This document shows positions 52,781 through 61,308 of a stretch of DNA of 64,000 nt, one piece after another (the first letter of the stretch is position 1; each line of letters opens with the position of its first letter). Source of the stretch: Demequina sp. NBRC 110056 (GTDB lineage Bacteria > Actinomycetota > Actinomycetes > Actinomycetales > Demequinaceae). The notes under the pieces are model-generated. The model was not told the DNA's origin, ran no database searches, and saw only the letters and a program-made list of their open reading frames with translations. Position numbers and translations under genes: made by a program. Location of the stretch: NCBI RefSeq assembly GCF_002090155.1, contig NZ_BBRM01000005.1:248001-312000 (forward strand), in the 5' to 3' direction.

Positions 52781-53143
52781 ATGACCCGCACCATGGACGT
52801 CGCACTCCTGCCGCACTCCCCCGTTGAGACCGCGAGGCTGGACGCCGAGCGTCTCGCGCCGCTGCTCAAGGCACTGGGCGACCCCACGCGACTCCACCTC
52901 GTCCTGCTCCTCGCACAGCAGCCCCACACGGTGCGCGAGCTGACCGACGCCACGGGACTGTCGCAGACCCTCGTGAGCCATCACCTCGCACCGCTGCGAG
53001 ACCAGGGCCTGGTGACCGTCACGCCGCGCGGCCGCTCGAACGTCTACTCGCTGTGCTGCGAGGCGCTCGGCGAGCCGGTCCGCGCACTCGCGACCGTCGC
53101 GAGCACGACTCCCGCCGGCCAGGACGCGTGCTGCAGGCCGTAG
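52781..53143 (+). CDS. ArsR family metalloregulator
   Basis: A 120-residue winged-helix regulator: PLLKALGDPTRLHLVLLLAQ, TVRELTDATGLSQTLVSHHLAPLRDQGLV (helix-turn-helix), TPRGRSNVYSL, then a C-terminal tail with CC pairs (SLCCEALG and DACCRP) that could bind arsenite or another thiophilic metal. A -10 box ends seven bases before the ATG at 52781, so the mRNA is probably leaderless; the ORF opens upstream at 52748 over the operator. It likely represses itself and the divergent flavoprotein. Confidence 0.85.
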   Translation: MTRTMDVALLPHSPVETARLDAERLAPLLKALGDPTRLHLVLLLAQQPHTVRELTDATGLSQTLVSHHLAPLRDQGLVTVTPRGRSNVYSLCCEALGEPVRALATVASTTPAGQDACCRP

Positions 53144-53249
53144 GCCATCGCTCAACTCGCAGTCGAGGCTGGCGAGCGATCCAACAACTGGAACGGAATG
53201 CTCCCCGTCTGCGCGCGGTTGGGCACTGTAGGCAACCGAGGAGGCACCC

Positions 53250-53663
53250 ATGAGCGGCTACACGGATTTCAACGCGGCGATCATCGACGAGTTTCGCACC
53301 CACGACGGCAACACCCAGCAGTTCGGTGATCGCCTGGTGCTCGTGCATCACCTCGGCGCCAAGAGCGGCACCGAGCGCGTGACGCCCGTCATGACGTTCC
53401 CCGGCGAGGACGGCGCGTGGCTCATCGCCGCGTCGAAGGCCGGCGCTCCCGACAATCCCGCCTGGTATCACAACCTCAAGGCGCACCCCGAGGTGACCAT
53501 CGAGGTGCCGCGCGAGGGCAGCGTCGAGGTGCGTGTCGAGGAGCTGACCGGCGACGCACGCGACGCCGCCTGGGCACAGTTCACCTCGTCGAGCCCCGGG
53601 TTCGCCGAGTACGAGCGGCGCACCTCGCGCACCATCCCCGTGCTCGCGCTGCACCGCCGCTGA
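53250..53663 (+). CDS. Nitroreductase/deazaflavin-dependent oxidoreductase family protein
   Basis: A 137-residue split-barrel protein of the Ddn/deazaflavin-dependent nitroreductase family typical of Actinobacteria: LVLVHHLGAKSGTERVTPV, then WLIAASKAGAPDNPAWYHNLKAHPEVTIEV. It would use F420 or a related flavin, but several family members bind other cofactors. GAGGAGGC precedes the ATG at 53250. The gene is 106 bp past arsR and may be independent. The substrate is unknown. Confidence 0.85.
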   Translation: MSGYTDFNAAIIDEFRTHDGNTQQFGDRLVLVHHLGAKSGTERVTPVMTFPGEDGAWLIAASKAGAPDNPAWYHNLKAHPEVTIEVPREGSVEVRVEELTGDARDAAWAQFTSSSPGFAEYERRTSRTIPVLALHRR

Positions 53664-53698
53664 TCCAGGCCCCCCATGACGCTCATCCCGGCGCACGC

Positions 53699-53751
53699 TA
53701 GAAGGCACTGAGTGCCGATTTCCGCCCATTTCCGGCACTCATTGCCTCCCA
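53699..53751. repeat. 53-bp palindromic element, copy A4
   Basis: Same length and arms as the other copies, with a few changes (TAGAAGGCACT on the left, ATTGCCTCCCA on the right). It is followed by GGGCGCAGAGGAGACACAGACGCGC, a weak version of the downstream arrangement at A2 and A3. No gene is bracketed by this copy; it sits between converging genes. Confidence 0.8.
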
Positions 53752-53772
53752 GGGCGCAGAGGAGACACAGAC

Positions 53773-53809
53773 GCGCCCGGCGAGCGGCATCCAATCGCTC
53801 GCCGGGCGC
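53773..53809. terminator. Terminator of the kdgK operon
   Basis: GCGCCCGGCGAGCG pairs perfectly with CGCTCGCCGGGCGC over 14 bp around a 9-nt loop, 21 bp past the kdgK stop codon. Confidence 0.85.
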
Positions 53810-53830
53810 GGGTCTGACCGCGTTCGCGAC

Positions 53831-54934
53831 CTAGCGGTCGACGCGGGCGCCGCCGCCGGCGGCGAGCTTGTGGACCTCGGCCTTGGTGGCCATGGTGGTG
53901 TCGCCCGGGGTCGTCATCGCGAGGGCTCCGTGTGCCGCGCCGAGGTTGACGGCACGCTCGAGGCTCTCGCCTTCGACCAGGCCGTGGATCAGTCCGGAGG
54001 CGAAGGAGTCTCCGCCGCCCACGCGGTCCAGGATCTCCAACCCGTCGCGCTGAGTCGACCGGACCACGCCGTCGGCATTGGACCATGCCAGGGCGCCCCA
54101 GTCGTTCACGGTCGCGGTCTTCACGCCTCGCATGGTGGTCGCGATGACCTGGAAGTTGGGGAACGCTGCCGCGGCGGATTGGATCATCTGGGCGAAGCCG
54201 GCCACGTCCAGGTCCTCGAGATCCTCATCGACGCCGGGGACCTCGAAGCCGAGCGAGGCGGTGAAGTCCTCCTCGTTGCCGATCATCACGTCCACGTGCG
54301 GGGCGATGGCCCGGTTGACCTCCTGGGCACGGTCCTTGCCACCGATGGCCTTCCACAGGCTCGGCCGATAGTTCAGGTCGTACGACACGACTGTGCCGTG
54401 CCGGTGGGCTGCCTCCACCGCAGCAATGACGGTCTCGGCGGCCGTGTCCGACAAGGCGGCGTAGATGCCGCCGGTGTGCAGCCAGCGCACCCCGAGCTCA
54501 CCGAACAGGTGATCGAAGTCGACATCATCTGCCGTGAGCTGGCTGGCGGCGGTGTGGCCACGGTCGGACACCCCGACCGCTCCGCGGACCCCGAAGCCAC
54601 GCTCGGTGAAGTTCAGGCCATTGCGCACCTGCCGGCCGATGCCGTCGTAGTCCTTCCAGACAAGGTTGGAGGTGTCGACGCCGCCGGCGAGGATCAGGTT
54701 CTCCACCAGGTGACCGACTTCGTTGTCCGCCAACGCCGTCACAATGCCGGTGCGGTAGCCGAACGCGCGGGCCAGGCCGCGGGACACGTTGTACTCCCCG
54801 CCGCCCTCCCACGCGGTGAAGGACCTCGCGGTGCGGATGCGACCCTCACCAGGGTCCAGGCGCAGCATCACCTCACCCAGCGACACCGCATCGAAACGGC
54901 ACTCATCGGCACCCTTGACGTCGATCACAGCCAT
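53831..54934 (-). CDS. kdgK: 2-keto-3-deoxygluconate kinase (PfkB family)
   Basis: A 367-residue PfkB sugar kinase that phosphorylates KDG to KDPG. The N-terminal VSLGEVMLRLDPGEGRIRTAR and the GGEYN motif, plus the C-terminal DRVGGGDSFASGLI with the catalytic Asp, are conserved. AAGGAGGT stands 6 bases before the ATG at 54934. It is the last gene of uxaC-gfo-eda-kdgK, with KDPG aldolase directly upstream (1-bp gap). Annotation as KDG kinase relies on that context as well as on the domain. Confidence 0.92.
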   Translation of the reverse strand: MAVIDVKGADECRFDAVSLGEVMLRLDPGEGRIRTARSFTAWEGGGEYNVSRGLARAFGYRTGIVTALADNEVGHLVENLILAGGVDTSNLVWKDYDGIGRQVRNGLNFTERGFGVRGAVGVSDRGHTAASQLTADDVDFDHLFGELGVRWLHTGGIYAALSDTAAETVIAAVEAAHRHGTVVSYDLNYRPSLWKAIGGKDRAQEVNRAIAPHVDVMIGNEEDFTASLGFEVPGVDEDLEDLDVAGFAQMIQSAAAAFPNFQVIATTMRGVKTATVNDWGALAWSNADGVVRSTQRDGLEILDRVGGGDSFASGLIHGLVEGESLERAVNLGAAHGALAMTTPGDTTMATKAEVHKLAAGGGARVDR

Positions 54935-54935
54935 G

Positions 54936-55592
54936 TCAGACCTCCTTGCCTCCACTGTCACTGCCTGTCAGCGCCACAGCCTCAGCCACCAGCGCCGTCA
55001 CCTCATCGAACTTGCCTGCAGAGACCAGGTCCCTGGGCACCATCCACGACCCACCCACCGCGTGCACCGCAGGGATGCTCAGGTACTCGTGGAGGTTCGC
55101 CGGCCCGATCCCACCGGTGGGCACGAACCGCACCCCACCGAACGGAGCCGCGAGAGCCTTCACCGCCGCGGCACCACCAGACGTGCCCGCGGGGAAGAAC
55201 TTCACCGTCGACACCCCCAGCTCCAGGGCAGCCATCACCTCCGAGGCGGTGACGGCACCGGGAAGGGCGAGGACGCCGCGCTCACCGCAGCGCTCCACGA
55301 CCGCACGGCTCAGCCCCGGCGAGACCACATAGGCCGCGCCCGCATCGGCCGCCTGATCGACCTGATCGGGCGTCAGCACCGTGCCCGCACCCACGAGCAC
55401 GTCGCCACGCGACGCCATGATCCGGATCGACTCCGCCGCCGCAGCCGTACGGAACGTCACCTCAGCCACCGGCAAACCACCAGCCACCAACGCACCAGCA
55501 AGCCCATCCGCCGCCGCCGCATCATCAAGCACGACGACGGGCACCAACCGATGCGCACCGAGCTGGGCGAGGACGTCGCCGGCGGGGCTCAC
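54936..55592 (-). CDS. eda: KDPG/KHG aldolase
   Basis: A 218-residue class I aldolase that splits KDPG into pyruvate and glyceraldehyde-3-phosphate. The TIM barrel begins LVPVVVLDDA; the Glu in VAEVTFRT is the general acid/base; and the Schiff-base lysine is in VSTVKFFPAG. GTG at 55592 overlaps the stop of the upstream dehydrogenase gene (GTGA). Together with kdgK it completes the uronate route. Confidence 0.93.
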   Translation of the reverse strand: MSPAGDVLAQLGAHRLVPVVVLDDAAAADGLAGALVAGGLPVAEVTFRTAAAAESIRIMASRGDVLVGAGTVLTPDQVDQAADAGAAYVVSPGLSRAVVERCGERGVLALPGAVTASEVMAALELGVSTVKFFPAGTSGGAAAVKALAAPFGGVRFVPTGGIGPANLHEYLSIPAVHAVGGSWMVPRDLVSAGKFDEVTALVAEAVALTGSDSGGKEV

Positions 55593-57058
55593 AGCGCCTC
55601 CCCCAGGTCGAGGTCGGCGATGTCGACGGGCGCTCCGGTCGCGAGCGACTGGTTCGCGGCGATGCCCACCGCGACGGCGCGCAGGCCGTCCCGGTAGCCG
55701 GCGGCTCGCTTCAAGGGATCCTCGCCCACCAGCAGGTCGCGGCGGAAGACCTCCATGAGCAGGATCGCGTCGCCGCCGCCGTGCCCGCCGATCCCCTCGG
55801 GGATGTCGACCACCTGGGGAGCCTCCCAGTGGCGCTGCACGATGAGCCGGTCCCCGTGGGGACGCAGCTCGTCGGCGGCGACGCCCTCCGGCGTGGCCGA
55901 CGGGTCCAGGGTCACCTTGCCGTCCTCGCCAGCGATGACGGCGCCGCGCTCGATCACCTCGAGCTCGGCGCGACCCTCGGTGCCGTTCACGGTGACCCGG
56001 TAGCCCTCCCACGGCGCGTGGGCGTTGAGCGAGTAGGTCAGCAGCGCGCCCGAGCGGTAGTCGACCACGAGCGCGAGGTTGTCCTCGATGTCGATGCCCT
56101 CGTCGAACACGTCGCGGTCGCGCAGGTAGCCGTCGTGGTGCTCGGCGTTGAGGTAGAGCTTCTCGAGCCGCGGGTCGTCACGCAGGTCCAGGGCGAAGGG
56201 GTCGCCCTCGGCGCCGGTGCCGCGTTCGGGGCGCTCGCCGAGGCCGCGAGCGCGGGCGTTGTCGGCTCCGTAGAACTTCAGGCCGCCGCGCGCGTACACG
56301 CGCTCCGGCACGTCCCCGAGCCACCAGTTCACGAGGTCGAAGTGGTGGCTGGACTTGTGGATCACGAGTCCGCCCGAGTTGGCCTTGTTGCGGTGCCAGC
56401 GACGGAAGTAGTCCGCGCCGTGGACGGTGTCGAGCGCCCACTCGAAGTGCACGCTGGTGACGGCGCCAATGCGCCCGGAGGCGATCACCTCGCGCAAGGT
56501 CGAGTTGCGCGGCGCGTAACGGTAGTTGAACGTCATCACGAGGTCGCGTGCGGTCTCCGCGACCGCCGCGGTGATGGTGCGGCAGCCCGCCGCGGTGGTC
56601 GTCAGCGGCTTCTCGACCACGACGTTCGCGCCGGCGCGCATCGCGCGGTCGATCATCTCCGCATGGGTGGCGTCGATGGTGGTGACGATGACGGTGTCGA
56701 CCTGGCAGTCGGCGATCATCTGCTCGAGCCCATCCGCGTCGTAGCGCGGCAGGCCGGCGGGCCCCTCGAGCCCGCGGGCCTCGCCCACAAGCGCGTCGTA
56801 GTACTCGACGCGTCCGGGGTTGCGGTCGAGCCACGCGACCACCTCGGCGACGTCCGCGTGGGGACCGTTGATGGCGTCGACGTACATGCCGGCGCGGTGT
56901 CCCGTGCCGATGACGGCGCAGCGGGTGCGGGGCCGGTCGGCGGCGGGCTCGTCGAAGACGGGCAGCACGAGCGGGCTCGGGCCCGATGCGCTCTCGCGTC
57001 GCGCAGGGGCTGTCGGATTCTGGTCATGCACGGGGTTTTGGTCCTGGACGTCGGTCAC
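55589..57058 (-). CDS. Large Gfo/Idh/MocA family oxidoreductase in the uronate operon
   Basis: A 489-residue NAD(P)-binding enzyme: Rossmann motif AVIGTGHRAGMYVDAIN, the VVEKPLTTT catalytic lysine motif, VHFEWALDTVHGADYFRRWHR and a C-terminal substrate domain. It is about 100 residues longer than the typical family member. It lies between uxaC and eda, so it may convert a uronate or oligo-uronate derivative feeding the pathway. The substrate cannot be read from sequence. The GTG at 57058 has GGGAAG 9 bases upstream; GTG at 57100 is also possible. Confidence 0.8.
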   Translation of the reverse strand: MTDVQDQNPVHDQNPTAPARRESASGPSPLVLPVFDEPAADRPRTRCAVIGTGHRAGMYVDAINGPHADVAEVVAWLDRNPGRVEYYDALVGEARGLEGPAGLPRYDADGLEQMIADCQVDTVIVTTIDATHAEMIDRAMRAGANVVVEKPLTTTAAGCRTITAAVAETARDLVMTFNYRYAPRNSTLREVIASGRIGAVTSVHFEWALDTVHGADYFRRWHRNKANSGGLVIHKSSHHFDLVNWWLGDVPERVYARGGLKFYGADNARARGLGERPERGTGAEGDPFALDLRDDPRLEKLYLNAEHHDGYLRDRDVFDEGIDIEDNLALVVDYRSGALLTYSLNAHAPWEGYRVTVNGTEGRAELEVIERGAVIAGEDGKVTLDPSATPEGVAADELRPHGDRLIVQRHWEAPQVVDIPEGIGGHGGGDAILLMEVFRRDLLVGEDPLKRAAGYRDGLRAVAVGIAANQSLATGAPVDIADLDLGEAL

Positions 57059-57118
57059 GTGCGGGCTTCCCATCGGGTCGGGGCGGGGGCGGTCGGACAC
57101 TTCATGCGGGCGGCTGCC

Positions 57119-58558
57119 TCAGGACGAGCGCAGCGGCGGGTAGACGGCGCGGGGGATCTCGTAGGCGAGGTCGACGGCGGTCTCGCTCGCCTCGTCGAGG
57201 GAGAGCCGATGCTCGGCGACCAGGCGCGCGAGGTGGCCGGCGTCGATGCGGCGGGAGACGTCGTGACGGGCGGGAATCGACAGGAACGCGCGGGTGTCGT
57301 CCACGAAGCCGGCCGTGTTGTAGAAGCCGGCCGTGTCCGTGACCGTGTCACGGAAGCGGCGCATCGCGTCGGGAGTGTCGAGGAACCACCACGGAGCGCC
57401 CAGCCGGACGGCCGGGAACACCCCCGCCAGGGGCGCGAGCTCCCGCCCGAACACGTCCTCGTCGACGGTGAACAGCACCAGCGTCAGGCGAGGGTCGTGG
57501 CCGTAGCGCGTCAGCAGCGGCTGCAGGGCGCGGGCGTGGTCGATGGGGATGGGGATGTCGTAGCCGACGTCCGGACCGCGCTCGGCGAACACCCGCGGGT
57601 CGTAGTCGCGCAGCACCCCGGGGTGGAGCTGCATGACGAGGCCGTCCTCGCAGGACATGCGCGCCATCTCGGTGAGCATGTGGCCGGCGAAGGCCCGCGC
57701 CGATGCGCTCGTCGCCTCTCCCTTGAGCGCGGCCTGGAAGACGCGCTCGGCCTCTGCGGGCTCGAGGGGCTCGGTATCCGCGTAGAGGTGGCCGTGGTCG
57801 GTCGCGCGGGTGCCCGCCGCGACGAACGCCTGGCGGCGGGACTCGAGGGCGCGGATGTAGCTCGGGTAGTCGACGACGTCGATGCCGGCACGCTCCCCCA
57901 TCGAGCGCACGTTCGCCGCCCAGTCGGGGCGGTCGAGATTCACGACCGCGTCGGGGCGGAAGGTGGGGACCACGCGCTCGCCGTAGCCCATCCCCGCGAG
58001 GCGTGCGTGGCTGTCGAGCGGGTCGTCGGCGGCGTCGGTCGTCGCAAGGATCTCGATGCGGAGGGAGTCGAGGAGCTCGAGCGGGCGGAAGGCGGGCTCG
58101 GCGAGGCGCTCGGCGATCGCGTCGTAGATCTCGTCGGCGGTGTCGGCGGACAGCGCCGAGGAGACGCCCAGCACCGCCTCGAGCACGTGCTCCATCCACA
58201 GCCGGGTGGGGGTGCCGCGGAACAGCTTCCAGCGTGTGGCGAAGGCACGCCAGATCTCGCGGGGGTCGGTCTCGACCGCGCCACCGTCGCGCCGCGGCAC
58301 GCCGAGCGCATCGTGGGGTACACCCTGCGAAAGCAGCATTCGGACCAGGTAGTGGTCGGGAATGACGAGCAGCTGGGCGGGGTTCGGGAACGCCTCGTTG
58401 GACGCGAGCATCCAGGCGTCGACATGCCCGTGCATGGACACCAGCGGCAGATCCTTGGTGGCGCCGTAGAGCTCGCGAGCGATCGCGCGCTCCTCCGTCT
58501 GGGTCGGCAGCAGCCTGTCGTCGTGCAGAGCCGTGGTGAGCGCGGGTGACGTGGCCAC
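57119..58558 (-). CDS. uxaC: Uronate isomerase
   Basis: A 479-residue amidohydrolase-fold enzyme converting D-glucuronate to D-fructuronate and D-galacturonate to D-tagaturonate. The metal-site HGHVD at about residue 43 (family HxHxD), GWGERV-like and VFLSIPARHDVSRRID sequences near the end, and the length of about 470 fit UxaC. GAGGAGG precedes the GTG at 58558. It leads the left-hand operon, divergent from the LacI gene. Confidence 0.92.
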   Translation of the reverse strand: MATSPALTTALHDDRLLPTQTEERAIARELYGATKDLPLVSMHGHVDAWMLASNEAFPNPAQLLVIPDHYLVRMLLSQGVPHDALGVPRRDGGAVETDPREIWRAFATRWKLFRGTPTRLWMEHVLEAVLGVSSALSADTADEIYDAIAERLAEPAFRPLELLDSLRIEILATTDAADDPLDSHARLAGMGYGERVVPTFRPDAVVNLDRPDWAANVRSMGERAGIDVVDYPSYIRALESRRQAFVAAGTRATDHGHLYADTEPLEPAEAERVFQAALKGEATSASARAFAGHMLTEMARMSCEDGLVMQLHPGVLRDYDPRVFAERGPDVGYDIPIPIDHARALQPLLTRYGHDPRLTLVLFTVDEDVFGRELAPLAGVFPAVRLGAPWWFLDTPDAMRRFRDTVTDTAGFYNTAGFVDDTRAFLSIPARHDVSRRIDAGHLARLVAEHRLSLDEASETAVDLAYEIPRAVYPPLRSS

Positions 58559-58592
58559 GGGGACCTCCTCGTCCTCGTCGAGATGAAACAGA

Positions 58593-58606
58593 TGAATGCG
58601 CTTTCA
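58593..58606. promoter_or_regulatory. LacI-type operator of the uronate locus
   Basis: TGAATGCGCTTTCA is palindromic except at two positions, 34 bp upstream of the uxaC start and 165 bp from the divergent lacI start, so it can control both operons. A weaker match (TGAAATCGCAATCA) lies near 58724. Confidence 0.7.
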
Positions 58607-58771
58607 ACGCGATGCCTCCACTATCCCACGGACCCGCCGGCACGGCAAGCCCTGTTGGGATGGAGGCTTGGTGTGGCATGATGGGAAGCCAAGCCGTCTC
58701 GGCCACGTGTGCGCAGAATGAAACAGTGAAATCGCAATCACGGTCCGGGACATCACCAGGAGGAGGCACGG

Positions 58772-59746
58772 ATGGCCACGCTGCGCGACGTCGCGATCGC
58801 CGCCGGCGTCTCCCCCGCGACCGCCTCGCGCGCGCTCAGTGCGCCGGACAGCGTCTCCACCGCTCGGCGTCACCGCGTGATCGAGGCCGCGGAGCGTCTC
58901 GGATACCAGCCCAATCGTTCCGCCCAAGCTCTGGCGTCGGGCCAGTCAGGGCACGTCGGCCTGGTCCTGCCCGACCTTGCGAACCCGTCCTTCGCCGCCA
59001 TCGCCAAAGGTGTCCAGGCCCAGGCACGAGGCTCGCGCCACTCCGTGCTGGTCGCAGACACCGACGAGGACCCGCGCGCCGAGCTCGCGATCGTGCGCGA
59101 TCTCCAGGCCAACGTGGACGGCCTGGTGCTGTGCTCGCCTCGTATGCCCGAGGAGCAGATCCGCGAGTGCGCCGCCGCCGGCCCGCTCGTGCTCGTCAAC
59201 CGCGAGGTCGACGGGCTGCCATCGGTGACGTTCGACTCCGCGAGCGGCGTGACCCAGGCCTTGCAGCACCTGCGCGCTCTCGGCCACCGGCACATCGCGT
59301 ACATCGGTGGCCCCACCTCGTCGTGGTCGGACGCCCACCGGCGCCGCGCGCTCGGGTCCGTCGACGGGATCGAGGTCACGGACGTCGGCAGCCACCGCCC
59401 CATCCATCAGGGCGGCGTGGCCGCGGCGGACCTCGCGCTCGAGACCGGCGCCACCGCCTTCCTCTGCTACAACGACCTCATCGCGCTGGGCGTCATGTTC
59501 CGCTTGCGCGCGCGCGGCGTGCGCGTCCCCGACGACGTCTCCGTGGTCGGCTTCGACGACATCGGCGCCGCCTCGTACGTGTCTCCCCTGCTGACCACCG
59601 TCGCCATCCCGCTCACCCGCGCCGGGCACGAGGCGACGACGATGCTCGAGCGCCTGCGACTCGACGGCTGGGACGGCCACGCCGTCCGGCTGCCCGTCGA
59701 GCTGCTGGTGCGCGAGTCCACCCGCCCCGTTCCCACCCCGGCGTGA
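58772..59746 (+). CDS. LacI family regulator of the uronate locus
   Basis: A 324-residue LacI/GalR repressor with helix-turn-helix TLRDVAIAAGVSPATASRAL, hinge PNRSAQALASGQS and sugar-binding domain. The position between uxaC and uxuB, with an operator at 58593, marks it as the local repressor, probably responding to galacturonate, tagaturonate or a KDG-like intermediate. AGGAGG stands 5 bases before the ATG. The upstream ORF frame is not coding. Confidence 0.9.
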   Translation: MATLRDVAIAAGVSPATASRALSAPDSVSTARRHRVIEAAERLGYQPNRSAQALASGQSGHVGLVLPDLANPSFAAIAKGVQAQARGSRHSVLVADTDEDPRAELAIVRDLQANVDGLVLCSPRMPEEQIRECAAAGPLVLVNREVDGLPSVTFDSASGVTQALQHLRALGHRHIAYIGGPTSSWSDAHRRRALGSVDGIEVTDVGSHRPIHQGGVAAADLALETGATAFLCYNDLIALGVMFRLRARGVRVPDDVSVVGFDDIGAASYVSPLLTTVAIPLTRAGHEATTMLERLRLDGWDGHAVRLPVELLVRESTRPVPTPA

Positions 59747-59763
59747 CCTCAGGAAGGACGACG

Positions 59764-61308
59764 ATGACCTCACTGCCCCGCCTCTCCCCCGACACCCTCG
59801 GCCGTCTCGCTCCGGGCCTCGGCGCCGAGGTGAGCCTTCCTGCCGAGTTTGACCGCGCAGCGGCTCCCGGCATCGTGCACCTCGGCATCGGCGCCTTCCA
59901 CCGCGCCCACCAGGCGGTCTACACCGAGCGCGCCGCAGCGCACGCGGGCGACGAGCGCTGGGGCATCCTCGGCGTGACGCAGCGCTCCGCGACGGTGCGC
60001 GAGCAGCTGCGACCCCAGGGCGGCCTCTACGGGGTGCTCGAACTGTCCGAGGGCGCCACGGCGCTCGACCTGATCGGCTCGGTCCGCGACGTCGCGTTCC
60101 CCGGCGAGGAGACTGCGCGCGTGTTGTCGACCGTCGCTGCGCCGACCACGCACATCGTGTCGCTCACGGTGACCGAGAAGGGCTACCGGCGCGCCGACGG
60201 CGGCGGACCCAACCTCGCTGACCCCGCGCTCGCCTACGACCTCGACGTGCTCGCCGCGGAGATCGACGGGCGTCCGAGCGACGACAACGAGCCCTCGCGC
60301 AGCGCGAGCGGCCTGCTGCTGCGCGGCCTCGCACGCCGCCACCGCGCGGGCGGCACGCCGCTCACGGTGCTCGTGTGCGACAACCTCATGGACAACGGCC
60401 CCACGGTCGAGCGGCTCGTGCATCGGATCCTCGAGGTATCGCCCGCGGCGGGCGCGACGAGCCTGCTCGACTGGATCCGCACCTCGGTGACGTTCCCCGC
60501 GACCATGGTCGACCGCATCGTCCCGGCGACGGCGGACGCTCATCGCCGGGTCGCCGAGTCCGTCCTCGGCGCGACGGACGCGGGCCTCGTCGTCGCCGAG
60601 CCCTTCACCCAGTGGGTCATCGAGGACCGCTTCGCCGGGCCCCGCCCGGCATGGGAGGCCGCCGGCGCCACGCTCACCGACCACGTCGCGCCGTACGAGC
60701 ACGTCAAGCTGCGCATCCTCAACGGCACGCACTCGGCCCTGGCGTACGGCGGCGCGCTGCGCGGCTACGCCACCATCGCCGAGGCTGTCGCGGATCCCGA
60801 GCTGAACGACTTCGCGCGCGCGCTCATCGACGAGGACGCGATCCCCTCGCTCGCGGACACCGGCGACATCGACCTCGAGGAGTACCGCGAGTCGGTGCTC
60901 GAGCGCTTCGCCAACGGCGCGATCGGCCACACCACGGTCCAGATCGCGATGGACGGCTCGCAGAAGCTGCCCATCCGCATGCTCGCGACCGCGCGCGACC
61001 GCCTCGGCTCCGGCCACACGCCGTTCGCGATCGCCCGCGCCGTCGCCTCGTGGATGCTCTACGTCCACGCGACCTCCGAGGGCACGTTGGAGGTCGCCGG
61101 CCGCACCGTCGAGCTCGACGACCCCGCCGCGGACCGCCTCGCGCTGGCCGCCCGCGGCCCGCTCGACGGCCTCGCCGCGCGCATGCTCGACCAGTCCGGC
61201 GTGTTCCCCGAGGACCTCGCCGAGAACCTGGTCTGGCGCGCGGCCGTCGGCGCGGCCGTGCGCGACCTGCGCGCGGGGGCCCCGGCCCTCGCGGGGGCGA
61301 CGTCGTGA
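59764..61308 (+). CDS. Mannitol dehydrogenase family, tagaturonate/fructuronate reductase
   Basis: A 514-residue long-chain dehydrogenase of the MtlD/UxuB/UxaB family: VHLGIGAFHRAHQAVYTE (NAD-binding region) near residue 35, CDNLMDNG, and the catalytic KxxxxNxxH in VKLRILNGTHSALAY. With uxaA downstream it most likely reduces D-tagaturonate to D-altronate (UxaB role), though fructuronate reduction (UxuB) is also possible. No mannonate dehydratase is present. It starts at the ATG at 59764, 17 bp after lacI, and overlaps uxaA (GTGA). Confidence 0.88.
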   Translation: MTSLPRLSPDTLGRLAPGLGAEVSLPAEFDRAAAPGIVHLGIGAFHRAHQAVYTERAAAHAGDERWGILGVTQRSATVREQLRPQGGLYGVLELSEGATALDLIGSVRDVAFPGEETARVLSTVAAPTTHIVSLTVTEKGYRRADGGGPNLADPALAYDLDVLAAEIDGRPSDDNEPSRSASGLLLRGLARRHRAGGTPLTVLVCDNLMDNGPTVERLVHRILEVSPAAGATSLLDWIRTSVTFPATMVDRIVPATADAHRRVAESVLGATDAGLVVAEPFTQWVIEDRFAGPRPAWEAAGATLTDHVAPYEHVKLRILNGTHSALAYGGALRGYATIAEAVADPELNDFARALIDEDAIPSLADTGDIDLEEYRESVLERFANGAIGHTTVQIAMDGSQKLPIRMLATARDRLGSGHTPFAIARAVASWMLYVHATSEGTLEVAGRTVELDDPAADRLALAARGPLDGLAARMLDQSGVFPEDLAENLVWRAAVGAAVRDLRAGAPALAGATS

